From: Mesorhizobium sp. ORS 3324
GTDB taxonomy: Bacteria; Pseudomonadota; Alphaproteobacteria; Rhizobiales; Rhizobiaceae
NCBI GenBank assembly: GCA_000824825.2
Contig: LM655194.1
Location: 429,632 to 493,631, forward strand
Direction: 5' to 3'
Length of the DNA: 64,000 nt
The notes under the pieces are model-generated. The model did not search any database, was not told the origin of the DNA, and worked only from the letters and a program-made list of their open reading frames with translations. The first letter of the stretch is position 1. The number at the start of each line of letters is the position of its first letter. Made by a program: the position numbers and the translations under genes. This document shows positions 31,127 through 41,324 of the stretch, one piece after another.

Positions 31127-31894
31127 TTATTTGGGCGAAGTTGCCTTTACGGCAGCAAGCAGCCTTTCCAACGTACAGATGGTCGAGCCGTCCGCCACGC
31201 CGTCGATCTGCCGCCGCCGGAAATGCCGCTGAAACGCCGCCACCACGATTTGGGTCTGGCGATCGAAGACGCCCGATATCTCGACGCCGTAGCCGTAGAG
31301 CGCCAGCATCGACTGCAGCGCCTCGACACCGGTGCCTGTATCGCCCGTCTTCAGCGCCGCGCCCGGCCTGATCGGGGCCGCCGGGACGAGATGGCCGACG
31401 CCGGCCGCATAAAGTGCTTTCCAGGGAAACTTCTCGCCGGGGTCGACCTTGCGCCCCGGCGCGACGTCGGAATGCGCTAGCACCCTTTGGGGTGGAATTG
31501 AGTGGCGGCCGGCGATCCCCGCGCACAAGCCGATGACGGCATCGATCTGCCGCTTCGGGAAAGCTTTGTAGCCGAGCAAATGCCCCGGGTTGACGATCTC
31601 GATGCCGACCGAGCAGGAATTTATGTCGGTGCGTCCGAACCATGAGCTCTTGCCGGCATGCCAGGCGCGGTCGCTTTCGCGCACCATCTGCACGATGCGG
31701 CCGTCCTCGTGCACCAGATAGTGCGAGGACACCTCGCTTGTCGGATCGCACAGCCAGGCTTCGGCGCCGGCGCCGGTCGCCATGCCGGTATAGTGCAGCA
31801 CGATCATGTCGGGCCTTAGCGTCTCGCGTCGCGGGCCGAAATTCGGCGACACCCTGACCTCGGCACCCGACTGGTCGGGCAGGAAACCGCTCAT
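31127..31894 (-). CDS. N-acetylmuramoyl-L-alanine amidase (Amidase_2 plus PG-binding domain)
   Basis: A 255-residue amidase. The catalytic domain spans about residues 15-160: IVLHYTGM with the first zinc histidine, RAWHAGKSSW, and AHSDVAPGRKVDPG with the last ligand and active-site residues. This pattern resembles AmiD/AmpD. Residues 185-250 form a peptidoglycan-binding domain (LKTGDTGTGVEALQSML). No signal peptide is seen, so it may be cytoplasmic and recycle wall fragments like AmpD. It overlaps the DnaJ-domain gene upstream by four bases. Confidence 0.88.
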   Translation of the reverse strand: MSGFLPDQSGAEVRVSPNFGPRRETLRPDMIVLHYTGMATGAGAEAWLCDPTSEVSSHYLVHEDGRIVQMVRESDRAWHAGKSSWFGRTDINSCSVGIEIVNPGHLLGYKAFPKRQIDAVIGLCAGIAGRHSIPPQRVLAHSDVAPGRKVDPGEKFPWKALYAAGVGHLVPAAPIRPGAALKTGDTGTGVEALQSMLALYGYGVEISGVFDRQTQIVVAAFQRHFRRRQIDGVADGSTICTLERLLAAVKATSPK

Positions 31895-32610
31895 ACGTGC
31901 CTGAGGCCCCGTTCGATCATCTCATAAGCCGCGTTGATCGCAGCGACCCTGGTCGTGGCGATCTTGATGAACTCCTGCGGCAGGCCGCGCGCGATCAGCC
32001 TGTCCGGGTGATTGTCGGAAATCAGCTTGCGGTAACGCTTCCTGACCTCATCGAGCGGTTTTCCGCGCTCGATGCCGAGAACGACATAGGGATCGGCGGC
32101 ACCGAGATCGACATGGCGTGACAGGATCGCCTGGTAATGCGCCTCGTCGATCCGGAAGATCTCGGCAATGCGATGTAGGAAATGCCCTTCCCGCTCGTGG
32201 ATCAGACCGTCCGCCTTGGCGATGTGGAACAGCCCGTCGAGTATGTCTTCCAGCATCATGCAATTGGCATGGCCGGAACCGCAGAGCTGAGCCATGCGCT
32301 GGGCATAGATTTCGAACCCTGCGACATCGCGCTTGGCGAGGTCGTAAAGGCGAGCCACGTTGCGCGTTTCGCGCGGCGGCACCTCGAAGATTTCCTGGAA
32401 GGCGCGCACTTCGTCCTGGGTGACGATGCCGTCGGCCTTGGCCATCTTGGCTGAAAGCGCGATCATGGCCACAGAGAAGGCAACGCGCCGGCGCAGATCC
32501 GCGTCGCCGGAGAACACGGTCCGCACGGCCTCGACGACATCGGCGACGCCCGAGGACGCCGACGACGAAACACGAGCGATGAAGTCGCCGAAGCGGTCCC
32601 AAATCGACAT
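31891..32610 (-). CDS. TerB and DnaJ domain protein (DjlA-like co-chaperone)
   Basis: A 239-residue protein with a TerB-like helical domain (about residues 40-150, SAKMAKADGIVTQDEVRAF and AKADGLIHEREGHFL repeats) and a C-terminal J domain (about 165-235) holding the HPD motif in SDNHPDRL. The same domain order occurs in E. coli DjlA, but DjlA has an N-terminal membrane span that I do not see here. Its coupling to an amidase gene is shared by many alphaproteobacteria as I recall. Likely stimulates DnaK. Confidence 0.85.
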   Translation of the reverse strand: MSIWDRFGDFIARVSSSASSGVADVVEAVRTVFSGDADLRRRVAFSVAMIALSAKMAKADGIVTQDEVRAFQEIFEVPPRETRNVARLYDLAKRDVAGFEIYAQRMAQLCGSGHANCMMLEDILDGLFHIAKADGLIHEREGHFLHRIAEIFRIDEAHYQAILSRHVDLGAADPYVVLGIERGKPLDEVRKRYRKLISDNHPDRLIARGLPQEFIKIATTRVAAINAAYEMIERGLRHV

Positions 32611-32690
32611 GCCGGCTTCTTAGTGCGAACCGGCCGCCGCTATCAAGCCGGGACAATGCCGCAGGTCCACAATCGCTGACCGCAGCCCCG

Positions 32691-32726
32691 GAAAAAAGGC
32701 CGGCCCAGGGTCCCTGGGCCGGCCTT
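32691..32726 (-). terminator. Rho-independent terminator of the small lipoprotein gene
   Basis: A perfect 15-base inverted repeat (32696-32710 and 32712-32726, core GGCCGGCCCAGGG) is followed on the minus strand by six T (32692-32697). It stands 23 bases past the lipoprotein stop. Confidence 0.85.
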
Positions 32727-32748
32727 CCTGATTTCATCCGTTCGACTG

Positions 32749-32949
32749 CTACTTCGAGGGTGCGGCAGGAGGTGTTGCCGGAGCCGGTTCGACTGGTTTC
32801 GAAGTGCTAGGAGCAGCCGGCTTCATCGGCTGCTCGTTGGCCGGCGGGTTGGTGCTCTGGGTGGTGGTTTTGTCTGTACCGCTTTCGCTGCAAGCCGCGA
32901 CCCCCAGCAGGGCGAGCGCAGAAACAGACGCCAGAATGAGCTTCTTCAT
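32749..32949 (-). CDS. Small proline-rich lipoprotein
   Basis: A 66-residue protein with a lipoprotein signal (MKKLILASVSALALLGVAAC, cysteine 20) and a mature part of Ser/Thr/Pro/Ala-rich low-complexity sequence (STSKPVEPAPATPPAAPSK). It resembles unnamed surface lipoproteins of rhizobia; no function is known to me. GGAGAGAT precedes the ATG and a strong terminator follows, which supports a real monocistronic gene. Confidence 0.75.
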   Translation of the reverse strand: MKKLILASVSALALLGVAACSESGTDKTTTQSTNPPANEQPMKPAAPSTSKPVEPAPATPPAAPSK

Positions 32950-33122
32950 GGTATCTCTCCTTCAACTAACGCTCACATTTCGGTGAACGATCGCAGAAGA
33001 AATGCATCAGGCGGCGGGTCGGTTTCGTAACGTTGCGTTTCCATATGTAACATCAACTGCCGATTGCCGGGACCGAAACGGCGAGTTAACAGAACATGTT
33101 ATCGCATAGAGTGGACAAACAG

Positions 33123-36100
33123 ATGCAGGAAGCCGCAGCCAACAACGAATGGGATTTCTGGATCGACCGGGGCGGCACCTTCACCGATATCATCGGCCGC
33201 GACCCGCAAGGCCAACTGCATCCGCGCAAGCTTTTGTCGGAGAACCCCGAAGCCTATGCCGATGCCGCCATCCAGGGCATCCGCGATCTGCTCGGACTGA
33301 AATCCGGCGCCGCCATTCCCTCGCACCGGATCGGCGACATCAAGATGGGCACCACTGTCGCCACCAATGCGCTGCTGGAGCGCAAGGGCGACCGCGTGCT
33401 CCTGCTCATCACCAAGGGTTTTCGCGACGCGCTGCGCATCGCCTATCAGGCGCGGCCGGACATCTTCGCTAAGGAGATCATCCTGCCGGAACAGCTCTAC
33501 GAGCGCGTCATCGAGATCGACGAGCGCGTGCGCGCCGACGGTTGCGTCGAGCGCCTGCTCGACATCGCCGCCTGCCGCCCGGCAATCGAGCAAGCAAAGG
33601 CGGACGGCATCGACGCCGTCGCGGTCGTCTTCATGCATGCCTGGAAATATCCGGACCACGAAAAGGCAGTGGCCAAGGTCTGCCGCAAGATCGGCTTCAG
33701 CCAGATCTCGGTCAGCCATGAGGTCTCGCCGCTGATCAAGCTGGTCGGCCGCGGCGACACCACGGTGGTCGATGCCTATCTGTCGCCGATCCTGTCGCGC
33801 TACGTGCAAAGAGTGGCGGCAGAGCTGGGCGCGGCGCCAATCTCCCCCACCGGGGGAGAGATCAGCCACTCTCCCCGCCTGATGTTCATGATGTCGTCGG
33901 GCGGGCTGACCGCCGCCGACATGTTCCAGGGCAAGGATGCGCTGCTTTCGGGTCCCGCCGGCGGCGTGGTCGGCATGGTGGAGACGGCCAGGCTCGCCGG
34001 TTTCGACAAGGTCATCGGCTTCGACATGGGCGGCACCTCGACCGACGTCGCCCATTATGACGGCGAATACGAGCGTGCCTTCGACACCGAGGTGGCCGGC
34101 GTGCGTATCCGCGCGCCGATGATGCGCATCCACACCGTTGCCGCCGGCGGCGGCTCGATCCTTCACTATGAGGCCGACCGTTTCCGCGTCGGCCCGGACT
34201 CGGCCGGCGCCAATCCGGGCCCCGCCGCCTACAGGCGTGGCGGGCCGCTCGCGGTCACCGATGCCAATGTCATGCTCGGCAAGCTGCAGCCTGATTTCTT
34301 CCCGGCGATCTTCGGCCCTGGCCAGGACCAGCCGCTCGATGTCGCCGCCGTGCGCGAACAATTTGCAGCTTTAGCCGCTGAGATCGGTGATGGACGCGCG
34401 CCGGAGGCGGTGGCCGAAGGCTTCGTCACCATCGCCGTCGAGAACATGGCCAATGCCATCAAGAAGATCTCGGTGCAGCGCGGCTACGATGTCACCGAAT
34501 ATCTCCTGAACTGCTTTGGTGGCGCCGGCGGCCAGCATGCCTGCCTCGTCGCCGATGCGCTCGGCATGGAAGCAGTGCTCATCCACCCCTTTTCCGGCCT
34601 GCTTTCGGCCTATGGCATCGGGCTGGCGACGGTTTTCGCCTCGCGCCAGCAGGCGCTGCTCAAGCCGCTCGCCGAAGAGTCCCGCTCGTCGATCGAGGAA
34701 CTGATTGCAGCATTGCATCAAGACGTCGTCGCTGAGCTGGCCGCGCAGGGTATTGCGGACGCTGCCATCGCCTCCAAGCCGGTCCTGCAGGTCCGCTATG
34801 ACGGCACCGACACTGCTTTACCGGTGAATTTCGAGCATGGCTCGATCTTCCGCGCCAGGAGCGATTTCGAGGCCGCCCACAAGGCGCAGTTCGGTTTCGT
34901 CTACGAAGACAAGCCGATGATCGTCGAGGCGGTGGGCGTCGAAGGCAGCGATGCCGGAACCGCCGGCCGCGACGAAAATGAATCAAGCCTTGAGGACAAG
35001 GCGGCAAGTCCCTGGCAGATCCGGCAATTCTTTGCCGACGGCGCCTGGCGCGATGCAGGCGCCTTCCGGCGTGAGGATCTGAAGCCCGGCCACAAGGTGG
35101 CCGGCCCCGCGCTCGTCATCGAGCCCAACCAGACCATCGTCGTCGAGCCCGGTTGGCAGGCAGAGATCACCGCCAGGAACCACGTGCTGCTCCGCCGCAT
35201 CGAAAAGAAGCGCCGGCTGGCAGCGCTCGGCACCGAGGCCGACCCGGTGATGCTCGAGGTCTTCAACAACCTCTTCATGTCGATTGCCGAGCAGATGGGC
35301 GTGACGCTGCAGAACACCGCCTATTCCGTCAACATCAAGGAGCGGCTGGACTTTTCCTGCGCGGTGTTCGACCGTCATGGCGCGCTGGTCGCCAACGCGC
35401 CGCACATGCCGGTGCATCTCGGCTCCATGGACCGCTCGGTCGAAACGGTCATCCGCCTCAACTCGGGCGACATCCATCCGGGCGACGTTTTCGCGCTCAA
35501 CGCGCCCTACAACGGCGGCACGCATTTGCCCGACATCACCGTCGTGACGCCGGTATTCGACGATGCGCGCAAGGAAATCCTCTTCTATGTCGCCTCGCGC
35601 GGCCACCACGCCGATGTCGGCGGCACGGCGCCCGGCTCGATGACGCCTTTGGCCACGACTGTCGACGAGGAAGGCGTGCTGTTCGACAATTTCCGCATTG
35701 TCGATCGCGGCCGCTTCCGCGAGAAGGAACTGGAGACCCTCCTCACCGAGCATACCTACCCTGCCCGCAATCCCGCCCAGAACATCGCCGACCTCAAGGC
35801 GCAGATCGCGGCCAACGAAAAGGGTGTCGCGGAGCTGCGCAAGATGGTCGCGCATTTCGGCCTCGATGTCGTCGAGGCCTATATGGGCCATGTCCAGGAC
35901 AATGCCGCCGAGAGCGTGCGCCGCGTGCTGGAACGGCTGCCCGACAGTTCAGAATATGAATACCCCACCGACACCGGTCAGGTGATCAAGGTGAAGATCA
36001 CCGTCGATCGCCAAAAGCGCGAGGCGACGGTCGATTTCACCGGCACCTCGAAAGTCGAGAGGAACAACTTCAACGCGCCGGAGCCGGTCGCGCGTGCCGC

Positions 36101-36785
36101 CGTGCTCTACGCCTTCCGCGTCATGGTCGAGGACATGATTCCGATGAATGCGGGATGTCTGAGGCCGATCAACATCGTCATTCCCGACGGCTGCATGCTC
36201 AAACCGTCCTACCCTGCCGCCGTCGTGGCCGGCAATGTCGAGACCTCGCAGCATGTCACCAACGCGCTGTTCGGCGCCATGGGCGCGATGGCCAACGCGC
36301 AAGGCACGATGAACAATCTCACCTTTGGCAACCGGCAGTACCAGTATTACGAGACGATCTGCTCCGGCTCTCCCGCCGGCCGGATGAATTCGGGCCGCGG
36401 CTTTGCCGGCACCTCTGGAGTCCACACGCATATGACCAATTCGCGCCTGACCGATCCGGAGGTGCTGGAATTGCGCTTCCCCGTGGTGTTGGAAGACTTC
36501 CACATCCGCGGGGGATCCGGCGGCAAAGGCAAGTGGAACGCCGGCGACGGTACCAAGCGCACCATCCGCTTCCTGGAAAGGATGGAATGCGCCATCCTGT
36601 CCTCGCACCGCAACCGGCCGCCCCAGGGTCTCAACGGCGGCGGCGATGGCGAGGCAGGCTCGACCAAGGTCAGGCGCAATGACGGATCGATCGATGTGCT
36701 GAAGGCCTGCGACCAGACGACGCTCGATGCCGGCGAGGCCGTCATCGTCATCACGCCGACGCCCGGCGGGTTCGGCAAGGCGTGA
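33123..36785 (+). CDS. 5-oxoprolinase / hydantoinase (fused HyuA-HyuB)
   Basis: A 1220-residue fusion of HyuA and HyuB halves, the form of ATP-dependent 5-oxoprolinase, which opens 5-oxoproline to glutamate. The N-terminal actin-like half begins [16 protein letters not shown] and contains GPAGGVVGM and [11 protein letters not shown]. The HyuB half begins near residue 700 ([20 protein letters not shown]) and ends with [11 protein letters not shown] prefer the ATG at 33123; an ATG at 33096 adds nine residues. Residues encoded at 33835-33875 ([13 protein letters not shown]) look inserted relative to the family and coincide with a DNA palindrome. Substrate could also be another hydantoin-like ring. 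Confidence 0.88.
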   Translation: MQEAAANNEWDFWIDRGGTFTDIIGRDPQGQLHPRKLLSENPEAYADAAIQGIRDLLGLKSGAAIPSHRIGDIKMGTTVATNALLERKGDRVLLLITKGFRDALRIAYQARPDIFAKEIILPEQLYERVIEIDERVRADGCVERLLDIAACRPAIEQAKADGIDAVAVVFMHAWKYPDHEKAVAKVCRKIGFSQISVSHEVSPLIKLVGRGDTTVVDAYLSPILSRYVQRVAAELGAAPISPTGGEISHSPRLMFMMSSGGLTAADMFQGKDALLSGPAGGVVGMVETARLAGFDKVIGFDMGGTSTDVAHYDGEYERAFDTEVAGVRIRAPMMRIHTVAAGGGSILHYEADRFRVGPDSAGANPGPAAYRRGGPLAVTDANVMLGKLQPDFFPAIFGPGQDQPLDVAAVREQFAALAAEIGDGRAPEAVAEGFVTIAVENMANAIKKISVQRGYDVTEYLLNCFGGAGGQHACLVADALGMEAVLIHPFSGLLSAYGIGLATVFASRQQALLKPLAEESRSSIEELIAALHQDVVAELAAQGIADAAIASKPVLQVRYDGTDTALPVNFEHGSIFRARSDFEAAHKAQFGFVYEDKPMIVEAVGVEGSDAGTAGRDENESSLEDKAASPWQIRQFFADGAWRDAGAFRREDLKPGHKVAGPALVIEPNQTIVVEPGWQAEITARNHVLLRRIEKKRRLAALGTEADPVMLEVFNNLFMSIAEQMGVTLQNTAYSVNIKERLDFSCAVFDRHGALVANAPHMPVHLGSMDRSVETVIRLNSGDIHPGDVFALNAPYNGGTHLPDITVVTPVFDDARKEILFYVASRGHHADVGGTAPGSMTPLATTVDEEGVLFDNFRIVDRGRFREKELETLLTEHTYPARNPAQNIADLKAQIAANEKGVAELRKMVAHFGLDVVEAYMGHVQDNAAESVRRVLERLPDSSEYEYPTDTGQVIKVKITVDRQKREATVDFTGTSKVERNNFNAPEPVARAAVLYAFRVMVEDMIPMNAGCLRPINIVIPDGCMLKPSYPAAVVAGNVETSQHVTNALFGAMGAMANAQGTMNNLTFGNRQYQYYETICSGSPAGRMNSGRGFAGTSGVHTHMTNSRLTDPEVLELRFPVVLEDFHIRGGSGGKGKWNAGDGTKRTIRFLERMECAILSSHRNRPPQGLNGGGDGEAGSTKVRRNDGSIDVLKACDQTTLDAGEAVIVITPTPGGFGKA
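33841..33859. repeat. Palindrome within the oxoprolinase coding sequence
   Basis: TCTCCCCC (33841-33848), ACC, GGGGGAGA (33852-33859) forms an 8-base stem. This resembles intergenic hairpins with CTCCCC/GGGGAG arms such as the one at 91-118. It is read in frame as ISPTGGEIS. Confidence 0.6.
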
Positions 36786-36812
36786 GGAAGGCGTAAACTT
36801 AACGTCAACAGC

Positions 36813-36830
36813 CTGTCACCTGCCTGTCAT
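36813..36830 (+). promoter_or_regulatory. Pho box upstream of btaAB
   Basis: CTGTCAC (36813-36819), four bases, CTGTCAT (36824-36830): the PhoB direct-repeat consensus with the correct 11-base period. It lies 49 bases before the btaA start and 27 bases past the oxoprolinase stop. PhoB control of betaine-lipid synthesis is established in Sinorhizobium meliloti. Confidence 0.85.
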
Positions 36831-36879
36831 GACGCTGCGCTACCCGCTTGCGCCAACGCAAACGGGGAATCACTTGGCC

Positions 36880-38127
36880 ATGTCGGATGTTTCGGGAGAA
36901 CTCGTTTTTCGCCGTGGCAAGGAAGTCGGAAAAGCGGTCTACCAGAACCGTGCACTGTCGAAGGAAGGCATTTCCGAGCGGCTTTTCGCTTTTCTGTTTT
37001 CCGGCCTTGTCTATCCGCAGATCTGGGAAGACCCGGACGTCGACATGGACGCCATGCAGCTTGGTGCTGGCCACCGGGTCGTCACAATTGCTTCGGGCGG
37101 CTGCAACATCCTGGCTTACCTCACCCGCTCGCCGGCCCGGATTGACGCGGTCGACCTCAACGCGGCGCACATCGCGCTGAACCGCATGAAGCTGGAAGCA
37201 GTTCGCCACCTGCCGTCGCAGGGCGACCTGTTCCGCTTCTTCGGTGCCGCCGACACCAGCCACAATTCTAAAGCCTACGACCGCTTCATTGCGCCGCATC
37301 TCGATCCGGTCAGCCGCCACTACTGGGAGCGCCGGAACTGGCTCGGCCGCCGCCGCATCTCGGTCTTCGACCGCAACTTCTATCAGACCGGCTTGCTCGG
37401 CCTGTTCATCGCCATGGGCCATCGCGTGGCAAAATTGTTCGGCGTCGATCCGGCCGGCATCATGAAAGCCGAGAACATCGGCGACCAGCGCCGTTTCTTC
37501 AACGAGGAGCTGGCGCCGGTCTTCGACAAGAAGCTTTTGCGATGGGCGACGTCGCGTAAGGCTTCGCTGTTCGGCCTCGGCATCCCGCCGGCCCAGTACG
37601 ACTCGCTGATCACCTCGGGCGACGGCTCGATGGCGAGCGTCCTGAAGGCGCGGCTGGAGAAGCTCGCCTGCGATTTCCCGCTGAAGAACAACTATTTCGC
37701 CTGGCAGGCCTTCGCCCGGCGCTATCCGCAGCCAGGCGAGGCAGCCCTGCCAGCCTATCTGGAAAAGCGCAACTACAAGACGATCCGCGCCAACATCGAT
37801 CGCGTCGCCATCCATCATGCCAATCTGATCAAATTCCTGGCCGGCAAGGATGCGGGCTCGGTCGACCGCTTCGTCCTGCTCGACGCGCAGGACTGGATGA
37901 CCGACGACCTGCTCAACGATTTGTGGACCGAGATCAGCCGCACGGCCTCGGTTGGCGCCCGCGTGATCTTCCGCACCGCGGCCGAGCCCAGTCTGCTGCC
38001 GGGCCGCGTCTCCAACTCGCTGCTCGACCAGTGGCATTATGACAATGAGGCCTCGCGCGAATTCTCGGCCAAGGACCGTTCGGCTATCTATGGCGGCTTC
38101 CACCTCTATGTGAAGCGCGCAGCATGA
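36880..38127 (+). CDS. btaA: BtaA, SAM:diacylglycerol 3-amino-3-carboxypropyltransferase
   Basis: A 415-residue DUF3419 protein that transfers the aminocarboxypropyl group of SAM to diacylglycerol, first step to the betaine lipid DGTS, a phosphate-free membrane lipid. The family region FSGLVYPQIWEDPDVDMDAM is followed by the SAM-binding segment VVTIASGGCNILAYL and AVDLNAAHIALNRMK; the C-terminal part contains FVLLDAQDWM. I chose ATG at 36880 (MSDVSGELVF). An ATG at 36829 would lie inside the Pho box and longer starts overlap the oxoprolinase. It overlaps btaB by four bases. Confidence 0.92.
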   Translation: MSDVSGELVFRRGKEVGKAVYQNRALSKEGISERLFAFLFSGLVYPQIWEDPDVDMDAMQLGAGHRVVTIASGGCNILAYLTRSPARIDAVDLNAAHIALNRMKLEAVRHLPSQGDLFRFFGAADTSHNSKAYDRFIAPHLDPVSRHYWERRNWLGRRRISVFDRNFYQTGLLGLFIAMGHRVAKLFGVDPAGIMKAENIGDQRRFFNEELAPVFDKKLLRWATSRKASLFGLGIPPAQYDSLITSGDGSMASVLKARLEKLACDFPLKNNYFAWQAFARRYPQPGEAALPAYLEKRNYKTIRANIDRVAIHHANLIKFLAGKDAGSVDRFVLLDAQDWMTDDLLNDLWTEISRTASVGARVIFRTAAEPSLLPGRVSNSLLDQWHYDNEASREFSAKDRSAIYGGFHLYVKRAA

Positions 38128-38789
38128 GCACGACGGAGCTGCCGGCCAGCCATGCCGAGCTGATGGACGGCGTCTATCGCTGGCAGCGCCACATCTACGA
38201 CCTCACCCGTAAATACTACCTGCTCGGCCGCGACCGGCTGATCACCGGGCTCGACGTGCCGCAAGGTGGCGCCGTGCTCGAGCTCGGCTGCGGCACTGGC
38301 CGTAACATCGTGCTTGCCGCGCGCCGCTATCCCGACGCCCGCTTCTTCGGTCTCGACATCTCGGCAGAGATGCTGGAAACGGCCAATGCCGCTATCGCCC
38401 GCGAAGGTCTTGCGTCGCGCGTTACCCTCGCCCGTGGCGATGCCACCGACTTCGACGCCAAGACGCTTTTCGGCACCGCGCGCTTCGATCGCGTCTTCGT
38501 CTCCTATTCGCTGTCGATGATCCCCGGTTGGGAAAAGACCGTCTCGGCGGCGCTCGCCGCCCTTGCGCCCGGCGGCTCGCTGCATGTCGTCGATTTCGGC
38601 CAGCAGGAAGGCCTGCCGCGCTGGTTCAGGGCATTGCTGCGCGGATGGCTGCGGAAATTCCATGTCGATCCGCGTGCCTCGCTGCGCGATGTCCTTGAAT
38701 CGGAATCAGAGCGGACCGGGGCAACCTTCCGTTTCAGAACGCTTTATCGCGGCTATGCCTGGCTTGGCGTGATCGGCGCTCGAAAATAG
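38124..38789 (+). CDS. btaB: BtaB, diacylglyceryl-homoserine N-methyltransferase
   Basis: A 221-residue class I SAM methyltransferase that trimethylates diacylglyceryl-homoserine to DGTS. The SAM loop VLELGCGTGRNIVLAARRYP is at about residues 50-70, followed by FFGLDISAEML, ARGDATDF and the post-motif PGGSLHVVDFGQQ. HIYDLTRKYYLLGRDRLI near the N terminus is typical of BtaB. Start overlaps the btaA stop (ATGA). No hairpin terminator is obvious before the convergent serine hydrolase gene. Confidence 0.9.
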   Translation: MSTTELPASHAELMDGVYRWQRHIYDLTRKYYLLGRDRLITGLDVPQGGAVLELGCGTGRNIVLAARRYPDARFFGLDISAEMLETANAAIAREGLASRVTLARGDATDFDAKTLFGTARFDRVFVSYSLSMIPGWEKTVSAALAALAPGGSLHVVDFGQQEGLPRWFRALLRGWLRKFHVDPRASLRDVLESESERTGATFRFRTLYRGYAWLGVIGARK

Positions 38790-38795
38790 AGCCCC

Positions 38796-40181
38796 TTATT
38801 GATGCAGTGCCTTCACCAGCGCTGCCACCATCGTCTGCGGCCGGTAGCCGAGCTTGGCCGGCGTCAGCCCGAGACGCACCACCACCAATTGCTCCGACGG
38901 AATGATGGCCATCGTCTGGCCGTCATGGCCTTCCATCCAGTAGGTGTCCTTGGGCAGGCCGGCGGCAGCACCCGCGCCGGGACTATCCTCATCGCCCGGC
39001 CCCTCGATCCACACCTGGCCCTTGCCGTAGACTTTCGATGCCGGCGCCGGCTGCCGCATCCAGTCGACGAAGCCAGCGGGCAGGATCGCCGCGCCGTTCC
39101 ACACGCCGCCCTGCAGCAGGAACTGGCCGAAGCGGGCCCAGTCATGCGCGGTGGCATAGAGATAGGAAGAGCCGACGAAGGTGCCCTGCTCGTCGGTCTC
39201 GAGCACCGCGCTGCGCATGCCGAGTGGTTCGAACAGCGCTGTCCGCGGCCAGGCTAGCGCCTTCGCTCTGTCGCCGATTGCGTCCTGCCACAGCCGCGAC
39301 AGCATCACGGCCGTGCCGCTCGAATAGGAAAATGCCTTGCCCACCTCGCCGCTGAGCGGCTTGGCCTCGGCAAAGCCCGCCATATCCGGCTCGAGATAGA
39401 GCATGCGCGTCACGTCAGCGACATCGCCGTAATCCTCGTTGAATTCCAGCCCGCTTGACATCGCCATCATGTCGGCGAGACTGATCGCCGCCCGCCCATC
39501 GGCTTTCCACGGGGCGAACAGGCCCTTGTTGTCGAGCGCCATCTTGCCGTCCTTGACCAGCGTGCCGACGATCGCGGCATTGACGGTCTTGGTCATCGAC
39601 CAGCCGAGCAGCGGCGTCTTGGCCGAAAAGCCATCGCCATAGCGTTCCACGACGATGCGGCCGTTCTTCACCACCACGACTGCGCGCATACCGGTCCCGA
39701 CTATCGTGGCATCGTCGACGATTTTCGACACTGCAGGGTTTTGCGAGGCGTCCACGCTCTCACCGTCCGGCCAGAGCGCTTCCTGTGAGGTCACCGCCAG
39801 TGGCTCGACATGCACGGAGGTCTGCCGCGCCTTGCCGGTTTCGCCGTTGGGAACCGACACGCAGCCGAGCCCATCGCGCTCGACGGCGACGCTCCTGCCC
39901 AGCACCCAGAGCAGTCCGGCCGAAACAAGCCCCCTCTCCTTGTCGACGGAAACCTTCATCAGGCGAAGCAGCGGATGGCCCGGCGCCTGCACGTCGACGG
40001 CAAGCACTTCACCCGGATCGCGGCCCGCGATGAAGACATTGGAGCAGACGATCTTGGCCGAATAGCCCGAGCCGACGCGGATCAATTCGGGCGGCGCAAA
40101 GTAGAGCCAGGCAAAGAGCGCGACCACCGCCAGCACCACAAGGCCCAGAAGCCATTTGATGAACTTCACGACAGCCCGCAT
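38796..40181 (-). CDS. Membrane-anchored serine hydrolase (beta-lactamase/class C PBP fold)
   Basis: A 461-residue protein with one N-terminal membrane span (residues 10-28) and a periplasmic serine hydrolase domain. The nucleophile motif is S195-MT-K198 (GWSMTKTVNAA), the tyrosine motif is YSS in KAFSYSSGTAV and the third motif is probably GHDGQ. Related proteins include esterases and D-aminopeptidases; true beta-lactamase activity is unlikely from such a fold alone. The start at 40181 places the membrane span properly. Convergent with btaB, seven bases apart. Confidence 0.82.
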   Translation of the reverse strand: MRAVVKFIKWLLGLVVLAVVALFAWLYFAPPELIRVGSGYSAKIVCSNVFIAGRDPGEVLAVDVQAPGHPLLRLMKVSVDKERGLVSAGLLWVLGRSVAVERDGLGCVSVPNGETGKARQTSVHVEPLAVTSQEALWPDGESVDASQNPAVSKIVDDATIVGTGMRAVVVVKNGRIVVERYGDGFSAKTPLLGWSMTKTVNAAIVGTLVKDGKMALDNKGLFAPWKADGRAAISLADMMAMSSGLEFNEDYGDVADVTRMLYLEPDMAGFAEAKPLSGEVGKAFSYSSGTAVMLSRLWQDAIGDRAKALAWPRTALFEPLGMRSAVLETDEQGTFVGSSYLYATAHDWARFGQFLLQGGVWNGAAILPAGFVDWMRQPAPASKVYGKGQVWIEGPGDEDSPGAGAAAGLPKDTYWMEGHDGQTMAIIPSEQLVVVRLGLTPAKLGYRPQTMVAALVKALHQ

Positions 40182-40414
40182 CTTTCCCGCCCTTTTTTGG
40201 ATTCCGGCTCGCTTTATGTCATCGATTTGCCGCCATTGCTTCCGCAAAATCATGGCCGATGTCGAGCGCCGTCAATGGATTTTCAACCATGTCCGGCGAT
40301 TAATGGAGAGACTGGGCGGTCCTGTGGGGAGGCCGTCCGGAGGGGGCCCGCGTAAGCGACCACCATCAGTGAAGGACCCATCAGCGGCCGGCTGATCCCG
40401 GCTCGGGGAATATC

Positions 40415-41206
40415 ATGCGCCGTCTCGCGGCCATCCTGATGCTTACGCTGTTGGGCGCCTGCTCGACCGTCGACGATCTTTCGCCGCTGTCGCCATCGTC
40501 GCAGACGGTTGCCATGCGCGCGCCCCGTTTCGAAGATTCCAAGCCGCATGTATGGGACAGCGGCGCGCCATGGAGCTACGCCATCCATGGCACCGACGTC
40601 TCCAAATACCAGACCTCAGTCGACTGGTCGACGGCCAAGGCCAGCGGCATCTCCTTCGCCTTCGTCAAGGCGACCGAGGGTGGCGACCGCTTCGACGACT
40701 ATTTCAACGAGCACTGGGCGCGCACCAAGGCCGCCGGAATCCCGCGCGCGGCCTATCATTTCTTCTATTTCTGCACGCCGGCCGCCACCCAGGCGCGCTG
40801 GTTCATCGCCAATGTCCCGAGGGACCCGTCGGCGATGCCGCCGGTGCTCGACATGGAATGGAACCCGAAGTCGCCGACCTGCAGGCTGCGGCCCGATCCG
40901 GCGACGGTGCGCAGCGAGATGACCACCTTCCTCGAAATCGTCGAGCGCCACTACGGCAAGAAGCCGATCATCTACACCTCGCTCGACTTCTTCGATGACA
41001 ACCAACTGGCGACGTTCCGCGGCTATCCCTACTGGCTGCGCTCGGTCGCCGGCCATCCGCGCCAGAAGTATGGCAGCCATCCTTTCACCTTCTGGCAGTA
41101 TACCGGCACCGGCATCGTGCCCGGCATGACCGGCAAGTCCGACATCAACGTTTTCAACGGCTCGGAAGCCGCCTGGAACAAGTGGTTGCGGCAGAACACC
41201 CGTTGA
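40415..41206 (+). CDS. GH25 family lysozyme, lipoprotein
   Basis: A 263-residue muramidase with a lipoprotein signal (LTLLGAC, cysteine 16). The GH25 domain starts with HGTDVSKYQ (D61), has FVKATEGGDRFDDYF and the catalytic pair in VLDMEWNP (D146, E148), and ends with FWQYTGTGIVPGM. It would cut the glycan strand at the outer or inner membrane face. GGGGAAT lies upstream of the ATG. The gene next door on the same strand is another wall-lytic enzyme. Confidence 0.9.
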   Translation: MRRLAAILMLTLLGACSTVDDLSPLSPSSQTVAMRAPRFEDSKPHVWDSGAPWSYAIHGTDVSKYQTSVDWSTAKASGISFAFVKATEGGDRFDDYFNEHWARTKAAGIPRAAYHFFYFCTPAATQARWFIANVPRDPSAMPPVLDMEWNPKSPTCRLRPDPATVRSEMTTFLEIVERHYGKKPIIYTSLDFFDDNQLATFRGYPYWLRSVAGHPRQKYGSHPFTFWQYTGTGIVPGMTGKSDINVFNGSEAAWNKWLRQNTR

Positions 41207-41324
41207 CATCGGTCCGCGCGCCTGCTTTTCGACACGGCGGGCGGCGATAGTTGCAACCGCTGGTGATGCGGAGCGGCGCACCCCTGCCGGGTGCCGAATG
41301 GCGCTCCTGAACTTTGAAATCTAC

